DNA from: an uncultured Bacteroidales bacterium | Lineage (GTDB): Bacteria > Bacteroidota > Bacteroidia > Bacteroidales > UBA932 | DNA length: 64,000 bases | Assembly (NCBI GenBank): GCA_944326255.1 | Contig: CALVDG010000009.1 | Coordinates: 16,747 to 80,746, forward strand | Direction of reading: 5' to 3' | Part shown: one piece after another, positions 41,297 through 50,282 of the stretch | How the letters are laid out: each line of letters begins with the position of its first letter | Numbering within the stretch: the stretch's first letter is position 1 | Notes under the pieces: model-generated | Seen by the model: only the letters and a program-made list of their open reading frames with translations | The model's database searches: none | Told to the model about the DNA's origin: nothing | Position numbers and translations under genes: made by a program

Positions 41297-42063
41297 TGAA
41301 AGGGAAATCCAGATATGCCGGCATAGTCCTCACGGCTGCCGTACACGCAGCGCTGCTCATCCTGCTTCTAAGCGCGGATATCCGCAGCACTCCGACGGTG
41401 CCGCCGGTGGACGGTATGCTCATTGAGTTTACCGAAGAGGACATCCCTGAAGCCGTGGAAGAAAAGCCTGTGCCGGTCAGGACAGCCGTCGGTGTAGAAC
41501 CGAGGGCCGCAGAGCCGGACCCTACGGAGGAGATACGGCTGGTGCAGAAGTCTGAGGCCCAGACCGTCGCCGAGGCTGAGAACATCAATGCAGAGGCGAC
41601 TGCCGGAAAGGACGGAGACGTAGAGATTCCCGAGCCTCCCAGAGAGAAACCTGTCAACCGCCGGGCCCTGTTCCCCGGGATGGGCAAGGCTGAGGACACC
41701 ACCGCCCTGCACGTGGCCGAGCGCATAACCGAAAGACTTGAGGCCGGTCATCCCGAGGGCAACACCGAAGAGGGCAATCCTGAGGGCAGGCCCACGGCCA
41801 GACTGGAGGGGCGCACCGTCATGGGCAACCTGCCCCTGCCCGAATATGATGTGGCCAAGTCCGGCACAGTAGTGGTACGCATCCTCGTAGACCAGTACGG
41901 CACGGTGACCAACGCCGTCCCTGGCGTACAGGGCACCACAGTCCAGGACGCCACCCTGTGGGAGGCCGCCAGGCAGGCCGCCCTGAAGGCCAAGTTCAAC
42001 ATCAGTGCCTCGGCTCCCGCCATACAGGAAGGCACTATCTCCTACATATTCACCCTGAAATAA
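41296..42063 (+). CDS. tonB: TonB-family energy transducer
   Basis: The 255-residue protein has an N-terminal helix (about 9-28), a Glu/Pro-rich central spacer (about 40-170) and a C-terminal TonB domain with 'GTVVVRILVDQYGTVTNA' and 'WEAARQAALKAKF'. It links ExbB/ExbD to TonB-dependent receptors such as those encoded at 12044 and possibly 15951. The classical Tyr-Pro motif before the domain is seen only as 'LPEYD', which is usual in Bacteroidota. Confidence 0.9.
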   Translation: MKGKSRYAGIVLTAAVHAALLILLLSADIRSTPTVPPVDGMLIEFTEEDIPEAVEEKPVPVRTAVGVEPRAAEPDPTEEIRLVQKSEAQTVAEAENINAEATAGKDGDVEIPEPPREKPVNRRALFPGMGKAEDTTALHVAERITERLEAGHPEGNTEEGNPEGRPTARLEGRTVMGNLPLPEYDVAKSGTVVVRILVDQYGTVTNAVPGVQGTTVQDATLWEAARQAALKAKFNISASAPAIQEGTISYIFTLK

Positions 42064-42077
42064 ATTATGAGGGTGAC

Positions 42078-43340
42078 TCATTCGTAGCGGAGACATTCTA
42101 TCGGATCCAGAGCCGCTGCCCTGCGGGCCGGCACATACCCCGACAGCACGCCGACCAGCATACACAGCACCACTGAGAGAAACATCCACAGCCACGGTAT
42201 CACGAACGAGGACTCCATGACGGCGGCTACGATATTGCCTACGATGATGCCCAGCACGATGCCGATGACTCCGCCCGCCTCGCCTATGATGACCGACTCC
42301 AGTAGGAACTGGGACTGTATCTTCCTGGAAGAGGCCCCGAGCGCCTTCCGGGTACCTATCTCGCGGGTTCTCTCCCTGACCGACACCAGCATGATGTTCA
42401 TCAGACCCACAGCCGCACCGGTTATGGTGATGAGCCCTATTATCACGGCTGCGGCTGTAAGCGTCCTCATCATAGAGTCCAGTTCCTCCACCACAGCCTC
42501 GCTGCTGGTAATCCGGAAATCCGTATCGTCATACGGAGCCAGCCTCCTTACCGCCCGGAAGACCATCTCGGCCTCGGCGGCAGCCTCATCCGGAGACACT
42601 TCCTGCCCCGGCAGTATTCCTATGGTAAAATCCGGAGAGGACACCTGAAAATTGGCCATTGCATTGGTGTACGGGACCAGTATGCCGTCATCCATCCCGC
42701 CGTCAGCCGTATTGCCCATCGCCTCCGCCACTCCGACCACGACATAGGCCACTCCCTGGACATGGACAGGCTGACCTACGGCAGGCCCTTCCCCGAACAG
42801 GGTGCGGGCTACATTGCCGCCCAGCACACAGTAGAAGCGGCCTCCTTCCACATCCTCCACCGTCAGGTCGCGGCCCTCGCTTATCTCCAGCATACTGTAC
42901 CTTATATACTTCTCGTCCGAGGCCACCACGTGAACGGTGGGATTGGTCCTGCGCCGGCCTGACTCCGCCCTGACATTGTCTGCCACCACAGTATATACGG
43001 ACACCGTCGCCGGCACCTTGTAATACTGCACGAACCGCTCCGCCTGGACCCTCGATATCTGCCTGGGATTCCTTATCCTCCTCATGGCCGAGGACGCGGA
43101 ATACTGCGAGCGGATGTTGACGATGCCGGCGCCCATCCGTCCGTATGCATCCCGCAGCGTGGCATCCATAGAGTCCACTGCCGTAAGGATTCCCACAAGC
43201 GAAGTGATACCGAGTGCTATGATCGCTATAGTCAGTGATGCCCTGAGTCTGTTGGACTTAACTGCTCTCAAGGCCATGTCCGCATTCTCGGCTAGCAATG
43301 CGGCGCGCGTCTTTCCGCGCCTGTCTTTTCTCCTCTTCAT
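42078..43340 (-). CDS. MacB-type ABC transporter permease (FtsX-like)
   Basis: The 420-residue protein starts best at the ATG ending at 43340; a TTG five codons upstream is also open. It has an N-terminal helix '[20 protein letters not shown]', a periplasmic MacB-like domain (about 60-270), and three C-terminal helices containing '[20 protein letters not shown]', the FtsX/MacB signature. No ATPase gene is adjacent, so its LolD/MacB partner must be elsewhere. Export of lipoproteins, peptides or drugs cannot be told apart. Confidence 0.88.
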   Translation of the reverse strand: MKRRKDRRGKTRAALLAENADMALRAVKSNRLRASLTIAIIALGITSLVGILTAVDSMDATLRDAYGRMGAGIVNIRSQYSASSAMRRIRNPRQISRVQAERFVQYYKVPATVSVYTVVADNVRAESGRRRTNPTVHVVASDEKYIRYSMLEISEGRDLTVEDVEGGRFYCVLGGNVARTLFGEGPAVGQPVHVQGVAYVVVGVAEAMGNTADGGMDDGILVPYTNAMANFQVSSPDFTIGILPGQEVSPDEAAAEAEMVFRAVRRLAPYDDTDFRITSSEAVVEELDSMMRTLTAAAVIIGLITITGAAVGLMNIMLVSVRERTREIGTRKALGASSRKIQSQFLLESVIIGEAGGVIGIVLGIIVGNIVAAVMESSFVIPWLWMFLSVVLCMLVGVLSGYVPARRAAALDPIECLRYE

Positions 43341-43393
43341 AACTTCCTCACTCAATTAATGACGTAAAAATAGGAATTTATCTCCGATTGACA

Positions 43394-43401
43394 TACCTTT
43401 G
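43394..43401 (+). promoter_or_regulatory. -7 element for the pseudouridine synthase-era operon
   Basis: TACCTTTG, 25 bases before the ATG at 43427. The -33 element is not obvious. Confidence 0.5.
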
Positions 43402-43426
43402 CGCGCAAATTTGACAAAATAATCAT

Positions 43427-44563
43427 ATGAGACCACGTATTAAGAGACCTTCCACCCGGGACGGGCATGAGGGTCAGCAGAAAGACTACAGGACAAACGA
43501 CAGAACTCCTTTCAGAGAAGGCAGCCGCCGTCCGGACAGGAAATTTTCCGGCGACAGCAGACCGGAGCATCACAGAAGCCGTCCGGGGCAGGAGAACAGA
43601 CCGGCATACGGTGACAGGCCCGCACACGGCAGCAGGCCGGGACGTGACAGCAGGCCTGCCAACGGCAGACCGGAACGGGACGGCAAGCCCGGATACGGCA
43701 GAAAGCCGGAAAGAGACAGCAGACCTGCCTTCAGAAACGGTAACGCCGGACAGGCCGGAAAAGGTTTCCAGCACAAAGTCAGGACAGCGCACAGCAGACC
43801 CGCACAGGCACCGGCACAGCCTCTGCCTCTGAAAGAGAACGACGGACTGGTACGCCTCAACAAATTCATAGCCAACTCCGGCATCTGCTCCCGCAGGGAG
43901 GCCGACGAGTACATCACTGCAGGACTGGTCACCGTCAACGGCAACGTGGTCACTGAACTGGGCGTCAAAGTCAGGCCCGAGGAGGACGAAGTACGCTTCA
44001 ACGGTGAGCGGCTGCGCGGAGAGAAGAAAGTCTATGTGCTGCTCAACAAGCCCAAGGACTTTGTCACCACCACCAGCGACCCCCACGCCGAGAAGAATGT
44101 CATGCAGCTCATCAGCCGGGACCTGTGTCCCGAGAGGATATTTCCGGTAGGCCGTCTGGACCGCAGCACCACCGGAGTCCTGCTGCTAACCAACGACGGA
44201 GAACTGGCCGAGAGGCTGACACATCCCTCTTACCAGAAGAAGAAGATATATCAGGTCACCCTGGACAAGAACGTAAAACAGGAGGACATGAACCGGCTCG
44301 TAGAAGGCGTGTCCCTTGAGGACGGCCCCGCATACGCGGACGAGGTGGCCTACAACGGGGACGACCGCAGCGTGGTCGGCATAGAGATTCACTCGGGCAG
44401 GAACCGCATCGTCAGACGCATGTTCGAGGCCCTCGGATACAAGGTACGCAAGCTGGACAGGGTATATTTCGCCGGCCTTACGAAGAAGAACCTGCGCCGC
44501 GGACAGTGGAGATTCCTCACCGAGGAGGAGGCCACCATGCTCAAACTCAACTTCTATGAGTAA
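43427..44563 (+). CDS. RsuA/RluB-family pseudouridine synthase with Arg/Gly-rich N-terminal tail
   Basis: The 378-residue protein has a long basic low-complexity N-terminus (about 1-135) made of Arg, Pro, Gly, Ser and Asp with repeated 'SRP', 'DSRPA' and 'DRPAHG' units. It is followed by an S4 domain ('VRLNKFIANSGICSRREAD') and the catalytic domain with 'FPVGRLDRSTTGVLLLTNDG' (nucleophilic Asp) and 'GRNRIVRRMFEALGY'. It acts on 23S or 16S rRNA. The tail resembles RGG-type RNA-binding tails. Its stop overlaps the era start by 8 bases. Confidence 0.9.
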   Translation: MRPRIKRPSTRDGHEGQQKDYRTNDRTPFREGSRRPDRKFSGDSRPEHHRSRPGQENRPAYGDRPAHGSRPGRDSRPANGRPERDGKPGYGRKPERDSRPAFRNGNAGQAGKGFQHKVRTAHSRPAQAPAQPLPLKENDGLVRLNKFIANSGICSRREADEYITAGLVTVNGNVVTELGVKVRPEEDEVRFNGERLRGEKKVYVLLNKPKDFVTTTSDPHAEKNVMQLISRDLCPERIFPVGRLDRSTTGVLLLTNDGELAERLTHPSYQKKKIYQVTLDKNVKQEDMNRLVEGVSLEDGPAYADEVAYNGDDRSVVGIEIHSGRNRIVRRMFEALGYKVRKLDRVYFAGLTKKNLRRGQWRFLTEEEATMLKLNFYE

Positions 44564-45443
44564 CACCGCACCGCACCGCGCCGGATTCGTCAACATCATC
44601 GGCAATCCCAACGTAGGCAAGTCCACCCTGATGAACGCCCTCGTAGGCGAGAGGCTCTCCATCATCACATCCAAGGCCCAGACTACCCGGCACAGGATCA
44701 TGGGCATAGTCAACGGAGAGGACTACCAGATAGTGTACTCCGACACTCCGGGCATCCTCAAGCCGGCCTATTCCCTGCAGGAGAGCATGATGGAGTACGT
44801 GGACACGGCCATAGGCGACGCCGACATCATCCTGTACGTGACCGATGTCGTGGAAAAGGGCGACAAGAACCGCAAGTACGTGGACAGGCTGGCCAAAGTG
44901 ACCTGTCCCGTACTCATAGTCATCAACAAGATAGACCTGAGCGACCAGAACACCGTATCGGAACTGGCCGCGCAATGGAGCAGGGAAGTGCCCGACGCGG
45001 AGATATTCGCCGTTTCGGCCAAGGAGAAGTTCGGACTGGAGCCGATATTCAGCCGCATACTGGAGCTGTTGCCGGAAGGAGAGCCGTGGTACGACAAGGA
45101 CTTCTTCACCGACCGCAACCTGCGCTTTTTCGCCTCGGAGATTATCCGTGAGAAGATACTCACCAACTACGACAAGGAGATTCCGTACTGCACCGAGGTG
45201 GTCATCGAGGAGTTCAGGGAGCATGAGGACCGCTACGACATCCGGGCCGTCATCAACGTCATGCGCGACTCGCAGAAAGGCATCCTGATAGGCTCACGCG
45301 GCTCGGCTCTGAAGCGTATCGGCACCCAGGCCCGCATCGACATGGAGGAGTTTTTCCAGAAAAAAGTGTTCCTCCAGCTCTACGTGAAAGTAGACCCGCA
45401 CTGGCGCGATGACAAGCGCAAGCTCGCCGCCTTCGGCTATTGA
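44556..45443 (+). CDS. era: Ribosome-assembly GTPase Era
   Basis: The 295-residue protein has G1 'GNPNVGKSTLMNAL', G2 'TTRHRIMGI', G3 'DTPGI', G4 'NKID' and a C-terminal KH domain with 'RGSALKRIGTQARIDME' and 'KVFLQLYVKVDPHWRDD'. It binds the 3' end of 16S rRNA during 30S maturation. It is translationally coupled to the preceding pseudouridine synthase gene. Confidence 0.96.
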   Translation: MSNTAPHRAGFVNIIGNPNVGKSTLMNALVGERLSIITSKAQTTRHRIMGIVNGEDYQIVYSDTPGILKPAYSLQESMMEYVDTAIGDADIILYVTDVVEKGDKNRKYVDRLAKVTCPVLIVINKIDLSDQNTVSELAAQWSREVPDAEIFAVSAKEKFGLEPIFSRILELLPEGEPWYDKDFFTDRNLRFFASEIIREKILTNYDKEIPYCTEVVIEEFREHEDRYDIRAVINVMRDSQKGILIGSRGSALKRIGTQARIDMEEFFQKKVFLQLYVKVDPHWRDDKRKLAAFGY

Positions 45444-45473
45444 CGTACCGGAGTATTTTTCCGAAATATTTTA

Positions 45474-45481
45474 TATTTTTG
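45474..45481 (+). promoter_or_regulatory. -7 element for parC-aroK
   Basis: TATTTTTG, 22 bases before the parC ATG. Confidence 0.55.
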
Positions 45482-45503
45482 CCGTCAGGTAAACACTAAA
45501 AAG

Positions 45504-48302
45504 ATGAGCAGAGAAGACGAAGAAATAGACGACGCAGTGGTGGAAGAGACTGGGGAAGACTCCTCCGGTTCCGGCAAATTCGACAAGGTCATATCCGACG
45601 GTACGAAGAAATACAAGCTCTCGGGCATGTACCGGGAGTGGTTTCTGGACTATGCCTCCTACGTCATACTGGAGAGAGCCGTTCCGCATATCGAGGACGG
45701 TCTGAAACCGGTGCAGAGAAGGATTCTCCACGTAATGAAGGTCATGGACGACGGCCGCAAGAACAAGGTGGCCAGTCTGGTCGGAGAAGCCATGAAGTAC
45801 CATCCCCACGGTGATGCCTCCATCAAGGACGCCCTCGTCCAGCTCGGACAGAAAGACCTGCTCATCGACTGTCAGGGTAACTGGGGCAACATCCTCACCG
45901 GAGACCCTGCGGCTGCAGGCAGGTACATCGAGGCCCGCCTGACTCCATTCGCCAACGAGGTACTGTTCAATCCCAAGCTCACCGAGTGGGTCAACTCCTA
46001 CGACGGCCGCAATAAAGAGCCGGTCAACCTGCCGGTCAAGTTCCCGCTGCTGCTGGCCCAGGGCTCCGAGGGCATCGCTGTCGGTCTGGCCTGCAAGATC
46101 CTGCCGCACAACTTCAACGAGCTCATAGACGCGTCCATAGCCGTACTCAAGGGAGAGGAGTTCAATCTTGAGCCCGACTTCCCCACCGGCGGCTACGCCG
46201 ACACATCGGCCTACAACCGGGGTCTGCGCGGAGGCCGGGTAAGGGTCCGCGCCAATATCCAGAAAGTCAACAAGAATACCCTTGTCATCTCCGAGATTCC
46301 CTACGGGACCACCACCGGAGACCTCATTGACTCCATACTGAAGGCCAACGACAAGGGCAAGATCAAGATACGCAAGATAGATGACAACACGGCCGAGCAC
46401 GCCGAGATAGTCATCCAGCTCTACAACGACACGTCTCCGGACAAGACCATCGATGCCCTCTACGCCTGCACCGACTGCGAGATAAGCCTGTCCCCCAACA
46501 CCTGTGTAATCAAGGACAAAAAGCCGCAGTTCCTGGGAGTGGACGATATCCTGCGCGACAATACCGAGCGCACCAAGGAACTGATGCGCAGAGAGCTTAC
46601 GATACGCCTGGAAGAAGTCGAGACCGAATGGCACTACACCTCGCTTGAGAAAATATTTTTCGAGAACAGGGTCTACAAAGTGCTGGAGAACGATGCCCGC
46701 ACCTGGGAGAAGCAGCTCGCCGAGGTCAAGACCACCATGCAGGGTTTCCAGCACCTGCTGCGGAAGGAGATTACGGACGACGACATCCTGCGCCTGGTGG
46801 AGAAGCCCGTCAAGAAGATATCCAAGTTCGACATCAAGGCCGTGACCGACAAGATCAAGGCCATAGAGAAGAAAGAGGCCGAGCTCCGCTACAACCTGGA
46901 GCATCTGACCGAATACTGCATCAGTTATTTTACCGCCTTAAAGGACAAATACGGCAGTCTGCACCCCCGCAGGACCAAGATCACATCTTTCGAGAACATC
47001 GAGGTCTCCAAGGTGGTGGCCTCCAACGCCAAGCTCTACATCAACCGTTCCGAGGGCTTCATCGGCACCTCCGCCAAGAAGATAGAGGAGGCGGAGTACG
47101 TCTGCGACTGCTCCGACATAGACGAGATCATCGTCTTCCTCAAGGACGGACGGTACACCCTCCGCAAGATTACCGACAAGCAGTTCGTGGAGAAGAACAT
47201 CATCCATGCTGCGGTATTCAAGAGAGGTGACACCAGAACCGTCTACAATGCCATATACCGGGACGGAAAGGACGGTTACATGCTGGTCAAGAGATTCTCC
47301 GTGCCCAGCATCATCCGCGACCGCTGGTACGACCTCACCAAAGGCACTCCCGGCTCCATGGTATACTGGTTCACAGCCAACCCCAACGGAGAGGCCGAGA
47401 CCGTCAAGATATATCTCCGCAACCGGCAGAAACTCAAAAAACTGATACTGGATTTCGACTTCGCGTCACTGGCCATCAAGGGCCGCGGCTCGATGGGCAA
47501 CATCGTCACCAAGCATCCCGTTCAGAAGATACTCCTCAAGGCATCGGGCGTATCCACCATCGGCGGCAAGCAGATGTGGTTCGACCATGACATAGACCGC
47601 CTCAACGAGGACGGACGCGGAGAGCTGCTGGGCGAGTTCAGGGGCGACGAGCACATCCTGGCCGTATGCAGGGACGGCTCGTTCTACACTACCGGTCTGG
47701 ACCTGAGCACCCGGTTCCAGGGCGACCTGCTGAAAGTGGAGAAATTTGACCCGGAGAAAATATACACGGCCATATACTGGGACAAGGCCTCGGGTTACTA
47801 CTACATTAAGCGTTTCTGCTTCGAGCTGAGCGACAACACCTCGCAGAACTTCATACCTGTGGACGAGGGGGCCCGCCTGGTAGACGTATCCGAAGACCGC
47901 TGGCCGTCGGTCAAAGTGGAATTCATCCCCTCCGGCAACAAGCCCAAGGAGCCTGCTGTCATCGACGCCGGAGAATTTATCGGGGTCAAGAGTTTCCGGG
48001 CCAAAGGCAAGAGAGCCGGCGAGAAGATAGCCTCCATCGCATTCGGCGAGCCGCTGGTCAAAGAGACCGAAGAAGAGGAGGAAGAGCCGGTCTACTCTCT
48101 GGATCTTCCGGACGAAGACACCTCCGCGCTTACTGACAGCCCTGCACCGCAATCTGTTTCCGACAGCACGGATACCCCGGACACACCTTCCGATGACAAC
48201 TCCGGACACAGAGCCGGTGAAGTCGTAGAACTGAATATTGACCTGTCTCCATCCAACGGCAGCACAGACTACCATGACGACGATGAACCCACCCTGTTCT
48301 AA
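45504..48302 (+). CDS. parC: Type IIA topoisomerase subunit A (topoisomerase IV ParC-like)
   Basis: The 932-residue protein has an acidic N-terminal tail, the breakage-reunion domain with 'YASYVILERAVPHIEDGLKP' and 'AAAGRYIEARLTPFA' (active-site Tyr in the RY pair), a coiled-coil gate region (about 370-470) and a beta-pinwheel-like C-terminal domain. The tail is rich in Asp, Glu and Ser and ends 'DDDEPTLF'. I prefer ParC over GyrA because no clear GyrA box (QRRGGKG) is visible. parE is not adjacent. The quinolone region is conserved in form. Confidence 0.9.
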   Translation: MSREDEEIDDAVVEETGEDSSGSGKFDKVISDGTKKYKLSGMYREWFLDYASYVILERAVPHIEDGLKPVQRRILHVMKVMDDGRKNKVASLVGEAMKYHPHGDASIKDALVQLGQKDLLIDCQGNWGNILTGDPAAAGRYIEARLTPFANEVLFNPKLTEWVNSYDGRNKEPVNLPVKFPLLLAQGSEGIAVGLACKILPHNFNELIDASIAVLKGEEFNLEPDFPTGGYADTSAYNRGLRGGRVRVRANIQKVNKNTLVISEIPYGTTTGDLIDSILKANDKGKIKIRKIDDNTAEHAEIVIQLYNDTSPDKTIDALYACTDCEISLSPNTCVIKDKKPQFLGVDDILRDNTERTKELMRRELTIRLEEVETEWHYTSLEKIFFENRVYKVLENDARTWEKQLAEVKTTMQGFQHLLRKEITDDDILRLVEKPVKKISKFDIKAVTDKIKAIEKKEAELRYNLEHLTEYCISYFTALKDKYGSLHPRRTKITSFENIEVSKVVASNAKLYINRSEGFIGTSAKKIEEAEYVCDCSDIDEIIVFLKDGRYTLRKITDKQFVEKNIIHAAVFKRGDTRTVYNAIYRDGKDGYMLVKRFSVPSIIRDRWYDLTKGTPGSMVYWFTANPNGEAETVKIYLRNRQKLKKLILDFDFASLAIKGRGSMGNIVTKHPVQKILLKASGVSTIGGKQMWFDHDIDRLNEDGRGELLGEFRGDEHILAVCRDGSFYTTGLDLSTRFQGDLLKVEKFDPEKIYTAIYWDKASGYYYIKRFCFELSDNTSQNFIPVDEGARLVDVSEDRWPSVKVEFIPSGNKPKEPAVIDAGEFIGVKSFRAKGKRAGEKIASIAFGEPLVKETEEEEEEPVYSLDLPDEDTSALTDSPAPQSVSDSTDTPDTPSDDNSGHRAGEVVELNIDLSPSNGSTDYHDDDEPTLF

Positions 48303-48314
48303 CTCCTTTCCGGT

Positions 48315-48812
48315 ATGATTATTTCCCTTATAGGTTTTATGGCGGCCGGCAAGACGACTATGGGCCGGGAACTTTCCGCCAAGCTGGGTGCGCCGCTGAT
48401 TGACACGGACGCCTACATAGAAGAGCGGGAAGGCAAGACCGTCTCCGAAATCTTCGCTGCCGGAGGTGAGTCCGGTTTCCGCCGCATCGAGGAAGAATGC
48501 CTGGAGGACATCCTGGAAGAGCACATCTCGCAGCATCCCGAGACTCTTGAAGACATGACGCGCTGCACCCTGGTACTGTCCCTGGGCGGTGGCATCGTCA
48601 CTACCCCCGGCTGCCGCGACCTGATATCCCGCTTCACCTACTGCGTCTACGTAAAGACCGACATCGACACCATCCTGGACCGCCTCTCCAAGGACACCGG
48701 TGGCCGCACCCTCCTGGAGAACCGCGGCGACGCCTCACTGCAGCAGGTCATCGAGCGCCTGTACAAAGAGCGGGAGCCCCTCTACGAAGCCCTCGCCCGC
48801 ACCACCGTCTGA
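48315..48812 (+). CDS. aroK: Shikimate kinase
   Basis: The 165-residue protein has Walker A 'GFMAAGKTTMGREL', the shikimate-binding 'IDTDAYIEEREGKTVSEIFA', 'GESGFRRIEEECL' and 'LSLGGGIVTTPGC'. It phosphorylates shikimate (step 5 of the chorismate pathway). It follows parC by 12 bases. aroE, the preceding step, is 390 bases away on the opposite strand. Confidence 0.95.
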   Translation: MIISLIGFMAAGKTTMGRELSAKLGAPLIDTDAYIEEREGKTVSEIFAAGGESGFRRIEEECLEDILEEHISQHPETLEDMTRCTLVLSLGGGIVTTPGCRDLISRFTYCVYVKTDIDTILDRLSKDTGGRTLLENRGDASLQQVIERLYKEREPLYEALARTTV

Positions 48813-49011
48813 CACCTGACTTCATTACCTCATCCCATTCCATGGCATTCCACTGCTTCATCCCCAATACCTGGAAACCGCGTATCTCCCTGCTGAGGGA
48901 CATATATGCAGAAAGCCAGTTACTGCACCAGGACAAATCCCCATTGAATCTATTGACGCAGGACAATTTTCTTAAAGTTCGTCAAACCCGACTTTTTGAA
49001 CAGGCGGTGCG

Positions 49012-49170
49012 ATGCGGATATTAAGACTCTTGAATATCAAGGCATTACCTCACAGCATTGCACATTTGGGTACTTTCATATATGGTCAAATGTGCAGTGT
49101 GTTTTGTAACCGACTGAAAATCAAGGATGATGTTTATAAGGCGCACCGCCACTTCCAGTTTCGCGGATAA
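49012..49170 (+). CDS. Short unrecognised open frame, possible gene remnant
   Basis: A 52-codon frame from ATG to TAA encodes a peptide ending 'KAHRHFQFRG'. It has no recognisable domain, no clear promoter, and spans the inverted repeat at 49059-49096. It is recorded because the gap is otherwise unexplained; it may be a remnant of a transposase-like or other lost gene, or chance. Confidence 0.15.
   Translation: MRILRLLNIKALPHSIAHLGTFIYGQMCSVFCNRLKIKDDVYKAHRHFQFRG
49059..49096. repeat. Perfect 10-bp inverted repeat
   Basis: TGCACATTTG (49059-49068) and CAAATGTGCA (49087-49096) are separated by 18 bases. There is no T tract after it, so it is not a standard terminator; it could be an operator or a remnant of a mobile element end. 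Confidence 0.6.
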
Positions 49171-49202
49171 ACTTTAAACCGGATACGTAGAACTACACGC
49201 TG

Positions 49203-50264
49203 TCAAATGTCGGGGCCGAGGACGATGCGGTAGGTGGCGAGGGCCTGGAGACGGAGCCAGACAAGGCCGGAGATGTAGCGGCGGCAGGGGACTTTGCCCA
49301 GGCAGGGAGATTTGTAGGAGGCTTCCAGGATCAGCTTATCTGCGAAGATATCCGGCCGGCCGCCCGGAAGACTGCGGAAAATCTCCTCCGAGCCAGGGCC
49401 CGGCAAGGCATTGATCACCACATCGGAATCCATTATCGCCGAGACCATGTCCGTCAAGTCTGCTGCCGTCACATGTCCCGGCCTTTCTGACCGGGTATTC
49501 GGGATATGCCGGTTGAACTGGCTGAGATGCGAGGCAAAATCCTGTGCGCGGCTGAGGGTACGGTTGCAGATGCAGACCTGCATACCGGCCATATACGCCG
49601 CAGCCGCAGCTGCCTTACCGGCTCCGCCACAGCCGAGCACCAGCACCCTGATACGGCTGGCAAGTCCGGGGAACTCATCGCGCAGAATCTCCATTACCGC
49701 CTCATAGTCCGTATTGTACGCCACTATGCTCTCACGTTCGCCGTTGAGTCCGGCCAATGACTGTGAATCCGCACCGGATACGGAATCGCATACGGTAAAG
49801 CGGCTTTTCATCAGCAGGTTGGAGGCCTGGCAGAGCCCGGCTGAACGGTCGCGGACATCTGCTGCGCGGAATGCCTCCTCCTTGAACGGAGTGGTGACAT
49901 TGACTGCCACATAGTCCCGCAGAAATGCGGCGTATGCGTCGGGAAAACTATCGCGCTCTATCAGGTCGTAGTTCCAGTGCTGCAATATATCCGGCCTGTC
50001 GGCGAAATACTCCCGGAAGAGCGCGGGACTCTGGCTATGCCCGATCGGATTGCCGATAAGGCCTATCCGCAGACGGTCTGCGTGGAAAGTGAACCGTTTT
50101 CCGGCTTTTTCGGTACACTTTCCTGAAAGGGGAAATGCCGAATCCGCGTCAGAATGGTCTGTAGAGCCGACATGCGAGGATTCTGTACCGGAAAGTGAAC
50201 CGTTTTCCGGCTTTTTCGGTACACTTTCCCGGGGGGAAGAGCTGGGGGATGTGTCGTGTGTCAT
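49203..50264 (-). CDS. aroE: Shikimate dehydrogenase with unusual N-terminal extension
   Basis: The 353-residue protein has the AroE core from about residue 66: 'IGLIGNPIGHSQSPALF', 'VNVTTPFKEEAF' (catalytic Lys), 'VAYNTDYEAVM' (catalytic Asp), the NADP loop 'VLVLGCGGAGKAAAAAAY' and 'VVINALPG'. It reduces 3-dehydroshikimate. The first 65 residues (Ser, Glu, Lys, Gly-rich) are not part of the family. No other ATG, GTG or TTG in frame was found between the extension and the core, and the ATG at 50264 is 18 bases after the upstream stop, so it appears to be the real start. The extension is built from two copies of a 40-bp hairpin repeat. Confidence 0.88.
   Translation of the reverse strand: MTHDTSPSSSPRESVPKKPENGSLSGTESSHVGSTDHSDADSAFPLSGKCTEKAGKRFTFHADRLRIGLIGNPIGHSQSPALFREYFADRPDILQHWNYDLIERDSFPDAYAAFLRDYVAVNVTTPFKEEAFRAADVRDRSAGLCQASNLLMKSRFTVCDSVSGADSQSLAGLNGERESIVAYNTDYEAVMEILRDEFPGLASRIRVLVLGCGGAGKAAAAAAYMAGMQVCICNRTLSRAQDFASHLSQFNRHIPNTRSERPGHVTAADLTDMVSAIMDSDVVINALPGPGSEEIFRSLPGGRPDIFADKLILEASYKSPCLGKVPCRRYISGLVWLRLQALATYRIVLGPDI
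50084..50123. repeat. 40-bp hairpin repeat, copy 1 (inside aroE)
   Basis: This 40-bp unit is identical to copy 2 at 50190-50229. Its ends, GGAAAGTG and CACTTTCC, are complementary, and the 13-base arms differ by one mismatch, so each unit can fold as a hairpin. It is read in a different frame from copy 2. Confidence 0.9.
50190..50229. repeat. 40-bp hairpin repeat, copy 2 (inside aroE)
   Basis: It is the same 40 bases as copy 1, offset by 106 bases. Since 106 is not a multiple of 3 the two copies encode different peptides ('ESVPKKPENGSLS' here, 'GKCTEKAGKRFTF' in copy 1). Confidence 0.9.
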
Positions 50265-50282
50265 AGACTGTCCAGTGAAAGA

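Larger units (their letters stand above)
48813..49202. other. 390-base region without an assigned gene
   Basis: It lies between the convergent aroK and aroE genes. It holds a weak terminator-like hairpin (48974-48997, AAAGT/ACTTT followed by TTG) suited to parC-aroK, a perfect 10-bp inverted repeat (49059-49096), and two short open frames on the plus strand (48842-49024 and 49012-49170) that I do not recognise. The base composition is more A+T-rich than the flanks. It may be a decayed insertion. Confidence 0.5.
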
